DNA of 64,000 bases from Paraburkholderia dioscoreae (GCF_902459535.1 NZ_LR699553.1:2232001-2296000), one strand, 5' to 3'. Positions 8,905 to 18,695 are shown, numbered from the stretch's first letter. Numbers and translations are program-made. Notes: generated from the sequence alone by a model not told the origin.

Positions 8905-10404
8905 TCAGGCACGCGCGGGCTCCCCTGCCACGGCGGGCTGCGTATAGTCCTCACCGTCGATGTCATAGCCCGACGGCTCCCAGCGGATCACCAGCAGCAC
9001 GAGCAGCGAACTCAGCGGCGCAATCGCGATCAACCAGAACACTTTGGTACCGAATGCGGCGGCCAGCACAGGGAACAGGAACAGCGACACCGTCGAGGCA
9101 CTGCGCACCAGCGTCTGGTTGAAGCCCACACCGATGCCGCGCAGCGAGGTCGGATAGCTGAGCGACGCATAGGTCATCGAATGGGAACCGGGTCCGAAGC
9201 CCTGCCCGAACAGATAGCCGCCGAGCAGCAGGATCGCCACCACCACGAGCGCGCCGCTGCCCGGTTTGCCGATCAGCGCGAGGCCGATCAGCGAGGCGAA
9301 CTGCAGCGCGTGTCCGAGCACCGTCATTTTCCAGGCGCCGACCGTGGGCGCGGTGCGCACGCCGATCAGGCCGCCCACGAATGCGAACGCCAGATTCAGG
9401 CCTAGCGCCGCGACGATCGTGGTGAGCGGACCCTGATGAAAGAAGCTGGTGATGATCACCGGCAAGCCGAAGATGATCGCGTTATAGCCGAACGAGGAAG
9501 CACTGCCGATCACCGCGGCGAGAATCGTGCGGCGCCGGTAAGTGGCGTTGAACAGCACCCCGAAGTTGCGCCACGACGCCGCGCGCGGCGCCTTCACCGG
9601 TACGGCGCCGGGTTCGACCACGGCGTCCACGCCGTACGAGCGCTTGAGAATCCGCGCGGCCTCTTCGAGATTGCCCTGATTCGCGGCCCACACCGGCGAT
9701 TCGCTGATATAGCGGCTGCGCACGAGAATGATCGCGATGGCGGGCACCGCACCGAAGGCCAGCGTCAAACGCCATAACCAGCCGAGTTGATGCTCGGGCA
9801 GAATCGCGTAGAGACCGAGAATCAGCAGATAGCAGGTGCTCGTGGCCGCATACCACGCAGGGCACCAGGCGGCGACGCTGGCCGCCTTGTTGCCCTTGCC
9901 CGCCACGCGCGAGAACTCCGCGAGAAAGGCCATTGCCACCGGCAAATCGAGCCCGACGCCGAAACCCATCAGAAACCGCGCGCCGCCGAGCACCCACGCA
10001 TTCGGCGCCAGACCGGCCGCGATCGCCGCGACCACGAAGAACAGCATGTCGGCCATGAACACACGATAACGTCCGATGCGATCTGTCAGATAGCCGCCGA
10101 ACAGCGCGCCGAGAATCGCGCCGAACGTAATGGCCGATGAAACGAAGCCCACCTGCACCGGCGAGAGCGAGAACTGCCGCGCAATGTCCTTGATCCCGTA
10201 AGCGAGCGAGGTCAGGTCGTAAGCATCCAGAAAAACGCCGCCGAGCGCGATCGCAATCACGATGCGCGCATTGCTGCCCTTGGCGGCGCCGGCATTGACG
10301 ATACGCGAGACGTCTTGCGCGCTACGGATGACAGCGGGCCGCGCGGCGCTATCGACGCTCGCTTGCGGGTCGACAGCGGTCGATGGAAAAGCAACAGTGG
10401 ACAT
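8905..10404 (-). CDS. Major facilitator superfamily transporter
   Basis: A 499-residue carrier counted from ATG 10404; a start 45 bases upstream is also open. About 12 hydrophobic segments are visible. The metabolite-proton-symporter signature GGYLTDRIGRYRV follows the second segment, and GARFLMGFGVGLDLPVAMAF marks the fourth and fifth. The central loop (SESPVWAANQ) is typical of the sugar/aromatic acid porter branch. It faces the plus-strand ABC operon across about 300 bases and is the first gene of the minus-strand run. The substrate is unknown; an organic acid or sulfonate would suit the locus. Confidence 0.85.
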   Translation of the reverse strand: MSTVAFPSTAVDPQASVDSAARPAVIRSAQDVSRIVNAGAAKGSNARIVIAIALGGVFLDAYDLTSLAYGIKDIARQFSLSPVQVGFVSSAITFGAILGALFGGYLTDRIGRYRVFMADMLFFVVAAIAAGLAPNAWVLGGARFLMGFGVGLDLPVAMAFLAEFSRVAGKGNKAASVAAWCPAWYAATSTCYLLILGLYAILPEHQLGWLWRLTLAFGAVPAIAIILVRSRYISESPVWAANQGNLEEAARILKRSYGVDAVVEPGAVPVKAPRAASWRNFGVLFNATYRRRTILAAVIGSASSFGYNAIIFGLPVIITSFFHQGPLTTIVAALGLNLAFAFVGGLIGVRTAPTVGAWKMTVLGHALQFASLIGLALIGKPGSGALVVVAILLLGGYLFGQGFGPGSHSMTYASLSYPTSLRGIGVGFNQTLVRSASTVSLFLFPVLAAAFGTKVFWLIAIAPLSSLLVLLVIRWEPSGYDIDGEDYTQPAVAGEPARA

Positions 10405-10704
10405 GATCCGGACTTCACATGAGTGGCTGAAGCGTTGCATGGTAGCCATGCGATCGATGCCGGCAAAACGACGAATTTAACTATGCAAATCGGTAATTCC
10501 GCGCTGGCTTCGATGCACCGCCACGACGCGACGCGCAGCAGACACAGTTCGCACTTCTGCAGATTTTCTTATCTGCAATGATTGGTTGGATTCGAGCGCA
10601 CGCGAATCTAACGTGTAGTTCCGGCCCGGCGCCGACCTGAGCTTTCGCACCCGTTTTGCACCCGTTTTTTGCACCCGCCTCCTTCCCTTGATTGGTATTT
10701 GCGC
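10405..10704. promoter_or_regulatory. Divergent intergenic region with inverted and direct repeats
   Basis: This 300-base region separates the MFS gene from the plus-strand ABC operon and should hold both promoters. TGCAGAT at 10558-10564 and ATCTGCA at 10571-10577 form a perfect 7-base inverted repeat with a 6-base centre, a plausible operator (LysR-type sites often have this form). Nearer the plus-strand gene, GCACCCG occurs three times at 10647-10677 followed by T-runs. No regulator gene is adjacent. CysB-like control would fit sulfur-starvation genes but is inferred. Confidence 0.45.
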
Positions 10705-11772
10705 ATGCGCTATTTCCGTCTGCTGAAGTTTTTCGTCGCCATGGCGACACTCTCGCTTGCCGTGACTCACGCGTACGCCGACAAACCCGCGGTGATCCGC
10801 ATCGGTGTCGCGCAACAAGGCACCGGCGATCCGCCCTCGTTCGGCGGCTCGCCGGCGGCGACCGTGCAGTTGCAGCAGTCGCTCGAAAAGGAATTCGCCG
10901 CCGACGGCATCAAGGTCGAGTGGCTGTTCTTCAAGGGCGCGGGCCCGGCGGTCAACGAGGCAATCGCCGACAAATCGCTCGACTTCGCCTTCCAGGGCGA
11001 TCTGCCCGCAGTGCTCGCCCGCGCCAACGGCCTGAAAACGCACCTTCTGCTCGCCTCGGGCGTACGCACCGGCATCAAGATCGCAGTGCCAGCGGATTCG
11101 GATGTACGTTCGATCAAGGATCTGAAAGGCCGGCGCGTGTCGATCTTTCGCGGCACCAATCTGCAGCTCGTCGCCGATAACGCGCTCGCCGCCAATCAGC
11201 TGAACGAACGCGACCTGCGTGTGATCAATCTGGACACCGCGAGCTCGCTCGCGGCGCTGGCGTCCAAGGGTATCGACGCGTCGGTCAACGATTATCACGT
11301 GTACAAGCTGCGCGACCAGGGCCTTGCGAAAGTCGTCTACGAATCGCAGAACGACGGGCCGCAATTCACCCGCCAGTCCCATCTGCTCGTGCTCGACGAT
11401 TTCGATCACGCGCATCCGGATGTCGTGCAGCGCGTCGTCAACGTGTTCGTGAAAGGCGCGCAATGGTCCTCCGACGAAGCCAACCGCGACGCCCTCTTCA
11501 GACTATGGGCCAGGAGCGGCGTGCCTTATTCGTCGTGGCAGGCCGAGTTCGCGAACCAGAGCCTGAAGGACCGCAATTCGCCGCTGATCGATCCGTTCGT
11601 CGTGGCGCGCTACAAAGCCGTGGCGGACGACGCGCTGAAGCTCAAACTGATTCGCCAGCCTGTCGAGGTCGATGGCTGGTTCGAAACGAAATATCTCGAC
11701 AACGCGCTGCGCGCACAAAAGCTCGACCACTACTGGACGCGCTACGACGCCGCGGGCAAACCGCTCAGCTAA
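10705..11772 (+). CDS. ABC transporter substrate-binding protein, aliphatic sulfonate/sulfate ester type
   Basis: A 355-residue periplasmic binding protein counted from ATG 10705; an in-frame TTG 36 bases upstream is less likely. The signal peptide ends AYA-DK near residue 26. IRIGVAQQGTGDPPSFGG opens the mature protein, KGAGPAVNEAIADKSLDFAF carries the ligand-binding lobe signature, and DLKGRRVSIFRGTN follows. This is the SsuA/AtsR branch, which binds alkanesulfonates or sulfate esters. It is followed by two permeases, an ATPase, a flavin monooxygenase and a TauD-like dioxygenase in one operon. Confidence 0.87.
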   Translation: MRYFRLLKFFVAMATLSLAVTHAYADKPAVIRIGVAQQGTGDPPSFGGSPAATVQLQQSLEKEFAADGIKVEWLFFKGAGPAVNEAIADKSLDFAFQGDLPAVLARANGLKTHLLLASGVRTGIKIAVPADSDVRSIKDLKGRRVSIFRGTNLQLVADNALAANQLNERDLRVINLDTASSLAALASKGIDASVNDYHVYKLRDQGLAKVVYESQNDGPQFTRQSHLLVLDDFDHAHPDVVQRVVNVFVKGAQWSSDEANRDALFRLWARSGVPYSSWQAEFANQSLKDRNSPLIDPFVVARYKAVADDALKLKLIRQPVEVDGWFETKYLDNALRAQKLDHYWTRYDAAGKPLS

Positions 11773-11804
11773 CGCCTGCCAACCAACTCACCGGAGCGAT
11801 CACG

Positions 11805-12656
11805 ATGAGCGAAACCGCAATCCACGTCGAACGCGAGCGGCTCGCGCCCGCCGCCGCGCCGCACGCGTCGCTGTTGCGTGATCCGCGGCTGCGCGCGCTC
11901 GCCTGGCGACTCGCGCCGTGGGTGTTGCCCGCCCTGCTGCTCGCGCTGTGGGCGGTAGGTTGCGAACGCGGCTGGATCGCGCCGCAAATCCTGCCGCCGC
12001 CTGAGCGCGTGTTCGACACCCTCGTGGAGCTCGCAAAGAGCGGCGATCTCGCGCGCAATACGCTGATCAGCCTGCAGCGTGTGCTGCTGGGTTTCGGCGC
12101 GGGCACACTGCTCGGCTTCGCGCTCGGCGCGGCGCTGGGTCTGTCGCGCACGCTCGAGGCTTATGTGCTGCCGAGCTTCAATGCGCTGGTGCAGATTCCG
12201 GTGCTCGGCTGGCTGCCGTTTCTGCTGTTGCTCGTGGGCGTGGGCGAACCGCTCAAATACATTCTGATCGCGCATGCGGCGCTCGTGCCGGTCACGCTGA
12301 GCACGCTGCAAGGGTTCCGGCAAACACCCGCCACGCTCGACGAAGTCGCGCGGGTGTTCGAATACAGCGGCTGGCAGCGGATTGTCTATCTGGTTCTGCC
12401 CGCTGCCGTGCCGACGCTCGCCACGGGTGTGCGGCTCGCCTTCACCAAGGCCTGGCTCGCGCTGGTGGTGGTCGAACTGGTGGCGTCTTCCGAAGGGCTC
12501 GGCTATCTGATCGTCTACGGCCGGCAGCTCTTTCAACTCGACCTGGTGATGGCGTCGGTGGTCGTGGTCGGCGCGATCGGCTATGCGGTGAATCGGGCGC
12601 TGGACGCACTCGAAGCGCGCTTGCGGCGCGGACAGCCGTCGGCATTTCGCGAGTGA
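11805..12656 (+). CDS. ABC transporter permease, SsuC type (first of two)
   Basis: A 283-residue protein. ATG 11805 is preceded by CCGGAGCGATCACG, a usable ribosome binding site, 32 bases after the binding-protein stop. Six hydrophobic segments are visible. The coupling region reads FEYSGWQRIVYLVLPAAVPT, the EAA-like loop of sulfonate/taurine permeases. It is followed 120 bases later by a second, different permease, so the importer may use a heterodimeric membrane domain. Confidence 0.88.
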   Translation: MSETAIHVERERLAPAAAPHASLLRDPRLRALAWRLAPWVLPALLLALWAVGCERGWIAPQILPPPERVFDTLVELAKSGDLARNTLISLQRVLLGFGAGTLLGFALGAALGLSRTLEAYVLPSFNALVQIPVLGWLPFLLLLVGVGEPLKYILIAHAALVPVTLSTLQGFRQTPATLDEVARVFEYSGWQRIVYLVLPAAVPTLATGVRLAFTKAWLALVVVELVASSEGLGYLIVYGRQLFQLDLVMASVVVVGAIGYAVNRALDALEARLRRGQPSAFRE

Positions 12657-12776
12657 TGGCACCCGCGGACACCCGCGCGCACGAACACGCATCAAGACTG
12701 ACCAGGCTCACCGTTACCCACAAACACGCACCACCGGCAGCCATGCGCACGAGGCGCCGCCCGTGAGGAAACCACG

Positions 12777-13655
12777 ATGACTCTCGCCCGCTTCAAGCGT
12801 TCCAAGCCGTCGCCAAAACCCGCCGACGCATCCTGCGACTGCGCCGCGCCCGCCGCCTTCCGGCGCGCGGCGCGGCCGCGCCGTCCGCTGCTGGCCCGCT
12901 TCGACTGGCGCGGCACTGTCTTGCCCCTCGTCGCGATCGCGATCTGGTGGGCCGTCTCGGAGGCGCACGTGATCAAAAGCGGCCTGCTGGTCAGCCCCGC
13001 GCAGGTTCTCGCCACCGCGTGGCAGCAGATCATCGGCGGCGCGCTGCTGAAGGCGCTCTCGGCGTCGCTCGCGCGCGAAGCCAGCGGCTTTGTGATCGGC
13101 ACGCTCGGCGGCCTGCTGCTCGGCAGCGTGCTCGGCTTCTCACGGCTCGCGACACGCATGATCGGGCCGAGCTTCGACACCTTCAAACAGATCTCGCTGT
13201 TCGCGTGGATTCCGCTGATTTCCGTGTGGTTCGGTCTGGGCGACGCGGCGAAAGTCGTGTTCCTGTCACTCGCCGCGCTGCTGCCCGTCACCGCGCACAC
13301 CTGCGACGGCATCCACGCGGTGCCGCGCGCCTATATCGAGGTCGCGCGCGCTTTCCGCTACTCGCGGTGGCAGCTCATCCGCGCGGTGATCCTGCCGGCC
13401 GCGCTGCCGTCGATCTTCACCGGCATTTACCTCGCGCTGATCTATTCGTGGCTCGCCACGCTCGGCGCCGAATATCTGCTGGTGGCGGGCAGCGGCATCG
13501 GCAACACGCTGATCGACGGCAGCGAGCAGTTCCGCATGGATCTGGTGCTGTTCGGCGTGATCGTGGTCGGCGTGACGGGCTGGGCGTTGAATGCGCTGGC
13601 GCGTGCCGTGGAGCGGGCGATCTTTGCGCGCCGGCTCCAGTCCGCCACCCGCTGA
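12777..13655 (+). CDS. ABC transporter permease, SsuC type (second of two)
   Basis: A 292-residue permease starting at ATG 12777 behind GAGGAAACCACG. A basic, Ala/Pro-rich cytoplasmic N-terminus of about 45 residues precedes six hydrophobic segments. The EAA-like loop is FRYSRWQLIRAVILPAALPS. It is clearly a different sequence from the permease just upstream, and only one ATPase gene follows, so the two membrane subunits probably share it. Confidence 0.88.
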   Translation: MTLARFKRSKPSPKPADASCDCAAPAAFRRAARPRRPLLARFDWRGTVLPLVAIAIWWAVSEAHVIKSGLLVSPAQVLATAWQQIIGGALLKALSASLAREASGFVIGTLGGLLLGSVLGFSRLATRMIGPSFDTFKQISLFAWIPLISVWFGLGDAAKVVFLSLAALLPVTAHTCDGIHAVPRAYIEVARAFRYSRWQLIRAVILPAALPSIFTGIYLALIYSWLATLGAEYLLVAGSGIGNTLIDGSEQFRMDLVLFGVIVVGVTGWALNALARAVERAIFARRLQSATR

Positions 13656-13689
13656 ACCCGTACCCGAACTCTCACCACCCGGATCGCTC

Positions 13690-14556
13690 ATGACGTCTTC
13701 CACGCTCTCCGACAGCATCGACATTCTTCACGTCAGCAAACGCTATGCGCAGCAAGGCGGTGCGCCGCTCGCGGTGCTCGACGACATCAGCCTGCGCGTG
13801 CGCGCCGGCGAGTTCGTCAGCGTGCTCGGTTCGAGCGGCTGCGGCAAATCCACGTTGCTGCGGCTGATCGCCGGACTCGACACCGACTATAGCGGCGACA
13901 TCGTGGTGGCCGGCGACAAGGTTCGCGACACGTCGCTCGAACGCGGGATCGTGTTCCAGGACCACCGGCTGTTTCCGTGGCTCACGGCTTCGCAAAACAT
14001 TCTCGCCGCGCTGCGCAATGCGCCGCTTTCCGCGGCCGAAAAACGCGAGGCCGTGGCGGAACATATCGCGCTCGTCGGCCTCGACGGCTTTGAGCATGCC
14101 TATCCGCATCAACTATCGGGCGGCATGGCGCAGCGTGTGGCGATCGCGCGCGGTCTCGTCAACCGCCCGCGCGTACTGCTGCTCGACGAACCGTTCGGCG
14201 CACTCGACGCGCTCACGCGCGGCCGTTTGCAGAACGAGTTGCAGCGCATCTGGGAACACGAACGCATCACGATGATTCTCGTCACGCACGATGTCGACGA
14301 GGCGCTTTACCTCGGCGACCGTGTCGTCACGATGGCGCCGCGCCCGGGCCGCATCAAACGGATCGTCGACGTGGCGCTGCCGCGCCCGCGCGAGCGCCAC
14401 GATCCGCGCTTCATCCGTTTGCGCGACGAAGTGCTGGCCGATTTCGCCGAGCATGACGGCGCGCAACGCGACCCGCGCGAAGACGACACGCCGCACGACG
14501 GCACGCGTATTCCGGCGGCGAGCGCCCCGATCACCGAATGGCGGCTCGCATGGTGA
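13690..14556 (+). CDS. ABC transporter ATP-binding protein, SsuB type
   Basis: A 288-residue ATPase with Walker A GSSGCGKST, Q-loop IVFQDHRLFPW, signature LSGGMAQR, Walker B LLLDEPFGALD and the switch His in ILVTHDVDEA. The FPW Q-loop is typical of SsuB/TauB. It begins 34 bases after the second permease gene. A polar, acidic tail (about 25 residues) follows the conserved domain. It serves the importer encoded by the preceding three genes. Confidence 0.92.
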   Translation: MTSSTLSDSIDILHVSKRYAQQGGAPLAVLDDISLRVRAGEFVSVLGSSGCGKSTLLRLIAGLDTDYSGDIVVAGDKVRDTSLERGIVFQDHRLFPWLTASQNILAALRNAPLSAAEKREAVAEHIALVGLDGFEHAYPHQLSGGMAQRVAIARGLVNRPRVLLLDEPFGALDALTRGRLQNELQRIWEHERITMILVTHDVDEALYLGDRVVTMAPRPGRIKRIVDVALPRPRERHDPRFIRLRDEVLADFAEHDGAQRDPREDDTPHDGTRIPAASAPITEWRLAW

Positions 14557-14602
14557 TGCACGCGCTCTCCCATACCCACAACAATCCTTCACGGAGCAAA
14601 CG

Positions 14603-15979
14603 ATGAGCGGCGGAAAACAGCAGAAGCGGCAGATCAGACTGGGGGCCTTCCTGATGGAGACGGGCCATCATATCGCCGCATGGCGGCATCCCGATGCGCA
14701 TGCGGGCGGCGGACTGGACTTCGCGCATTACGCAGAGCTCGCGCAGATCGCCGAGCGCGCCCGGTTCGACGCGATTTTTTTCGCCGACAGCGTGAGCGTG
14801 CGCGACACCCATCTGCCCTCGCTGTCGCGCACCGCGCGCGCCGATCATTTCGAACCGCTAACGTTGCTGTCGGCGCTCTCGGTCGTGACGAAACATATCG
14901 GGCTGATCGCGACGGTCTCCACCACGTTCAATGAACCGTACAACCTCGCGCGCAAATTCGCGTCGCTCGATCATCTGAGCGGTGGCCGTTCGGGCTGGAA
15001 TCTCGTCACGTCGAGCACGGAATCCGAGGCGCACAATTTCAGTTTCGATCGGCATCCGGATCACGCGGTCCGCTACGAGCGCGCCAGAGAGTTCTACGAC
15101 GTGGTGGTGGGCCTCTGGGATAGCTGGGAAGACGATGCGTTTGTCCGCGACAAGGAAAGCGGCGTCTACTTCGATCCGGACAAGCTGCACGTGCTCGGCC
15201 ACGCCGGCAAGCATTTCAAGGTACGCGGGCCGCTGAACGTCGCGCGTTCGCCGCAGGGTTGGCCGGTCGTCGTGCAGGCCGGGGCGTCCGAGGCCGGGCG
15301 CGAACTCGCGGCGCAAACCGCCGAGGTCATTTTCGTCGCGCATCAGACGCTCGACGAAGCGCAGTCGTTCTATCGCGACGTCAAAGGGCGGTTGGCGAAA
15401 TACGGACGCGCGCCGGAGCATCTGAAGATCATGCCGGGCATTTTCCCGGTTGTCGGCCGCACGCAGGAAGAAGCCGAAGAGAAATTCGCCGCGCTGCAGA
15501 ACCTGATTCATCCGACCGTGGGTCTGTCGCTGCTGTCGAACATGTCGGGCGGCGTCGACCTGTCATCGTATCCCGTGGACGGGCCGCTGCCCGAATTGCC
15601 GGAAACCAATGGCGGCAAGAGCCGTCAACGCCTGCTGTTCGATCTCGCACGACGCGAAAACCTGACGATCCGCGATCTGTATCTGCGCATTGCGGGCGCT
15701 CGCGGCCATCAGCAGGTGGTCGGCACGCCGCGGAGTATCGCCGACCAACTGCAGCAGTGGTTCGAAGAAGAAGGCGCCGACGGTTTCAACATCATGTCGC
15801 CGTGGTTGCCGGGCGGCTTGACGGAATTCGCCGAACTGGTGGTGCCTGAGTTGCAGCGGCGCGGACTGTTCCGCACGGAATACGAGGCAGGCACGCTGCG
15901 CGGCAATCTCGGGCTGCCGCGCCCCGCGAATCGTTACACCTCCGCCACGCAGCAGGTCGCTGCCGCGGCCGGCCGATAA
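14603..15979 (+). CDS. FMN-dependent monooxygenase, NtaA/SnaA/DszA family
   Basis: A 458-residue protein; ATG 14603 follows ACGGAGCAAACG. The family pattern is clear: FLMETGHHIAAWRHP at the start, FFADSVSVRD, SLDHLSGGRSGWNLVTS and WPVVVQAGASEAGR. Members are luciferase-like monooxygenases that use reduced FMN to oxidise nitrilotriacetate, pristinamycin or organosulfur compounds such as dibenzothiophene sulfone. In an operon with a sulfonate-type importer and a TauD-like gene, C-S cleavage is the likely role. No flavin reductase gene is in the operon, so FMNH2 must come from elsewhere. Confidence 0.88.
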   Translation: MSGGKQQKRQIRLGAFLMETGHHIAAWRHPDAHAGGGLDFAHYAELAQIAERARFDAIFFADSVSVRDTHLPSLSRTARADHFEPLTLLSALSVVTKHIGLIATVSTTFNEPYNLARKFASLDHLSGGRSGWNLVTSSTESEAHNFSFDRHPDHAVRYERAREFYDVVVGLWDSWEDDAFVRDKESGVYFDPDKLHVLGHAGKHFKVRGPLNVARSPQGWPVVVQAGASEAGRELAAQTAEVIFVAHQTLDEAQSFYRDVKGRLAKYGRAPEHLKIMPGIFPVVGRTQEEAEEKFAALQNLIHPTVGLSLLSNMSGGVDLSSYPVDGPLPELPETNGGKSRQRLLFDLARRENLTIRDLYLRIAGARGHQQVVGTPRSIADQLQQWFEEEGADGFNIMSPWLPGGLTEFAELVVPELQRRGLFRTEYEAGTLRGNLGLPRPANRYTSATQQVAAAAGR

Positions 15980-16069
15980 ACGGGCCGATAAGAGCGGCCG
16001 ATAAGCGGCCAGTAAAGCGACGGCATTCGCGCCGTTGGAACCGTTCTCTTCATCAGGAGCTTTTCATTC

Positions 16070-17017
16070 ATGAGTGCAGCCGCAGTGCAGGAAGTACAGT
16101 CGATCGAGGTTACGCCGCTTTCCGCGCATATCGGTGCGGAGATTCACGGCGTCGATCTTACGCAGAAGCTGGATGCGCGCCAGATCGCGGAGATTCGCGC
16201 GGCGCTTCTGAAGTGGCGCGTCGTATTCTTTCGCGAGCAGTTCCTGACGCACGGGCAGCACGTCGCGTTCTCGGCGCAGTTCGGCGAACTGACCTTGGGG
16301 CATCCCGTGTTCGGCCACGTGGAGGGTCATCCGGAGGTCTATTCGATCTCGAAGTACCGTAAGGCCACGCGCTTCGAGGGGCAAACGCTGCAACGCCCGT
16401 GGACCGGCTGGCATACGGACGTCACGGCGGCGGTCAATCCGCCGTGGGCGTCGATCCTGCGCGGCGTGACGATTCCGCCCTATGGCGGCGACACGCAGTG
16501 GACCAACCTGGTGGCCGCGTATCAGAAACTGTCGGCGCCGCTGCGTTCGTTCGTCGACAGTCTGCGCGGGATTCACCGCTTTACGCCGCCGGCCGGCGCG
16601 AGCGGAACGCAGGCGTTTCTCGAAGCCGTCGAGCAGCGCGTCCTCGTCACCGAGCATCCCCTGGTCAGAGTTCATCCTGAAACGGGCGAGCGCGCGCTCT
16701 ATGTCAGCCCGAGCTTCCTGAAGTCGATCGTCGGCGTGAGCCCGCGCGAAAGCCAGGTGCTGCTCGAACTGCTGTGGGAACACGTAACGCGGCCGGAGTT
16801 CACGGTGCGTTTCAAATGGCAGGCCGGCAGCGTCGCGTTCTGGGACAACCGGGCAACGGCGCACCTCGCGCCCACGGATATTTTCGATCTCGACTTCGAC
16901 CGGCAACTGTATCGCACCACGCTGGTCGGCGACGTGCCCGTCGGCCCGGCCGGCACGCAATCGGTGGCTATCGAAGGCTCGCCGGTGAGCGCCGCTGCGG
17001 CCGTCGCATTGAACTGA
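16070..17017 (+). CDS. TauD/TfdA-family Fe(II)/2-oxoglutarate dioxygenase
   Basis: A 315-residue protein with ATG 16070 behind CAGGAGC. The iron-binding triad is present: HTD in GWHTDVTA near residue 115 and the distal His in WDNRATAHLA near residue 268; RTTL supplies the 2-oxoglutarate-binding Arg. GAEIHGVDL near residue 22 is the common N-terminal signature. Relatives hydroxylate taurine or alkyl sulfate esters to free sulfite or sulfate. It is last in the plus-strand organosulfur operon, which supports a desulfonating or ester-cleaving role. Confidence 0.88.
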   Translation: MSAAAVQEVQSIEVTPLSAHIGAEIHGVDLTQKLDARQIAEIRAALLKWRVVFFREQFLTHGQHVAFSAQFGELTLGHPVFGHVEGHPEVYSISKYRKATRFEGQTLQRPWTGWHTDVTAAVNPPWASILRGVTIPPYGGDTQWTNLVAAYQKLSAPLRSFVDSLRGIHRFTPPAGASGTQAFLEAVEQRVLVTEHPLVRVHPETGERALYVSPSFLKSIVGVSPRESQVLLELLWEHVTRPEFTVRFKWQAGSVAFWDNRATAHLAPTDIFDLDFDRQLYRTTLVGDVPVGPAGTQSVAIEGSPVSAAAAVALN

Positions 17018-17141
17018 CCTGAGCACGCCCGCGCCCGGCATGACCGGCATGAGCGCGCCAATCTGACCGGACCATCAGTGCTCACTCGACTCGACCCCAG
17101 TCTGCGGCTATCTTACGGACTGGGCGATCGAAGGGCACAAC

Positions 17142-18695
17142 ATGGCGACGTTTCGTGGCATTGCGGTAATCCTGCTGATCGCGTTGCTGTCCGCCTGCGC
17201 GAGCTTGCCGCCGCAGACCGGGCGCAGCGCGACGCACGCGCTGACGGACACCGACAGCACCCGGCTCGGCGCCGCCTTCGTGCCGCAGGAGCGCAAGCAT
17301 CCCGACAGCAGCGCATTCCAGCTGTTACCCAATGGCGTCGATGCCCTTCTCGCCCGTATCGTGCTGGCGGATGCGGCCGAGCGCACACTCGATCTGCAGT
17401 ACTACATCTGGCACGACGATCTGACCGGCCGCCACCTGGCCGATGCCGTGCTGAAGGCGGCCGATCGCGGCGTCAGGGTTCGCGTGTTGCTGGACGACCT
17501 GGGCACCGGCGCCGACGACCAGGTTCTGCTCGCCATCAGTTCACACCCCAACATCGAAATACGGCTGTTCAATCCGATTGCCAGCCGCAGCTTCAAGAAG
17601 CTCGGCACCGCGCTGGAGTTCAGCCGGATCAACCGCCGCATGCACAACAAGGCGCTGATCGCGGACAATCAGGCCGCCATCCTGGGCGGCCGCAATATCG
17701 GCGACGAATACTTCGGCGCATCCAGCGAGGTCGATTTCGGCGATCTCGACGTGCTGACGTTCGGGCCGGTGGTCCACAAAGTCTCCAATGCCTTCGACGA
17801 ATTCTGGAACTCGGATGCCGCCTATCCGATCGTCAATCTGACCGGTCATGCCGCCGAACCGGACGCGCTGCCGGGCTATCGCGCGAAGCTCACGGCATTC
17901 GTTGCGTCCGAGCACGATTCGCCGTACGTCACGCAGGCAAGAGCCCGGCTTCGCGACACCCTGAATGCGCGCGAGACCGACTTCTCCTGGGGAAAAGCCA
18001 CGCTCCTCTACGACGATCCCGCCAAGATCACACGCTCGCCGGACGATCCCCAGGGACATTTGCTGTCGCAGTTCAATGCGCTGAGTATCGAGCCCGCGAA
18101 GGAAGTCCTGATTATCTCGCCGTACTTCGTGCCCGGTAAAAAGGGCGTCGCGTGGATGCGCGCACAAACGCAGCGCGGCGTGCGCGTGACGGTGCTGACG
18201 AACTCGCTCGCCGCCACGGACGTAGCCGCCGTTCATGCGGGGTATCAGCGCTACCGCAAGGATCTGCTCGACGCGGGCGTGCACCTCTACGAACTGAAGC
18301 CGGTTGCTGGCGAAGACCACGGCGAGAAAAAGAAATCGATTCTGGGTTCCTCGAAAGCCTCGCTGCACGCCAAGACCTATGTGTTCGACAGGACCAGTGT
18401 CTTCATCGGCTCGATGAATCTCGATCCCCGTTCGATCACGCTCAATACGGAAATTGGCGTGTACTGCGAAAGCGCCCCGCTCGCCGCTCAAGTCGCGGAT
18501 GGACTCGAACCGAAACTGGATCAGATCGCGTGGCGGCTCGAAACCCGCACGGATGCCAACGGCACGAGCCGCATTGTGTGGATCGACACCGCGCCGGACG
18601 GCAAGGTGACCGAGAGCGACGAACCGGGTGTGTCCGGTATGAAGCGTGTGGGTATCTGGTTTCTCGGCTTGTTGCCGATCGAATCGGAGTTGTGA
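17142..18695 (+). CDS. Phospholipase D-family lipoprotein (cardiolipin synthase C-like)
   Basis: A 517-residue protein with a lipobox at LLSACAS (Cys about residue 19). Two HKD motifs are intact: HNKALIADNQAAILGGRN in the middle and HAKTYVFDRTSVFIGSMN near the C-terminus. Two-HKD proteins of this length form phosphatidyl-transfer enzymes such as ClsC, or phospholipase D-like hydrolases. It stands alone between the sulfur operon and the convergent cox cluster, so context gives no substrate. Confidence 0.85.
   Translation: MATFRGIAVILLIALLSACASLPPQTGRSATHALTDTDSTRLGAAFVPQERKHPDSSAFQLLPNGVDALLARIVLADAAERTLDLQYYIWHDDLTGRHLADAVLKAADRGVRVRVLLDDLGTGADDQVLLAISSHPNIEIRLFNPIASRSFKKLGTALEFSRINRRMHNKALIADNQAAILGGRNIGDEYFGASSEVDFGDLDVLTFGPVVHKVSNAFDEFWNSDAAYPIVNLTGHAAEPDALPGYRAKLTAFVASEHDSPYVTQARARLRDTLNARETDFSWGKATLLYDDPAKITRSPDDPQGHLLSQFNALSIEPAKEVLIISPYFVPGKKGVAWMRAQTQRGVRVTVLTNSLAATDVAAVHAGYQRYRKDLLDAGVHLYELKPVAGEDHGEKKKSILGSSKASLHAKTYVFDRTSVFIGSMNLDPRSITLNTEIGVYCESAPLAAQVADGLEPKLDQIAWRLETRTDANGTSRIVWIDTAPDGKVTESDEPGVSGMKRVGIWFLGLLPIESEL

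Noticed and set aside
10477..11463. 328-codon minus-strand frame opposite the sulfonate binding protein
   Set aside because: Arg/His-rich antisense shadow of a clear binding-protein gene.
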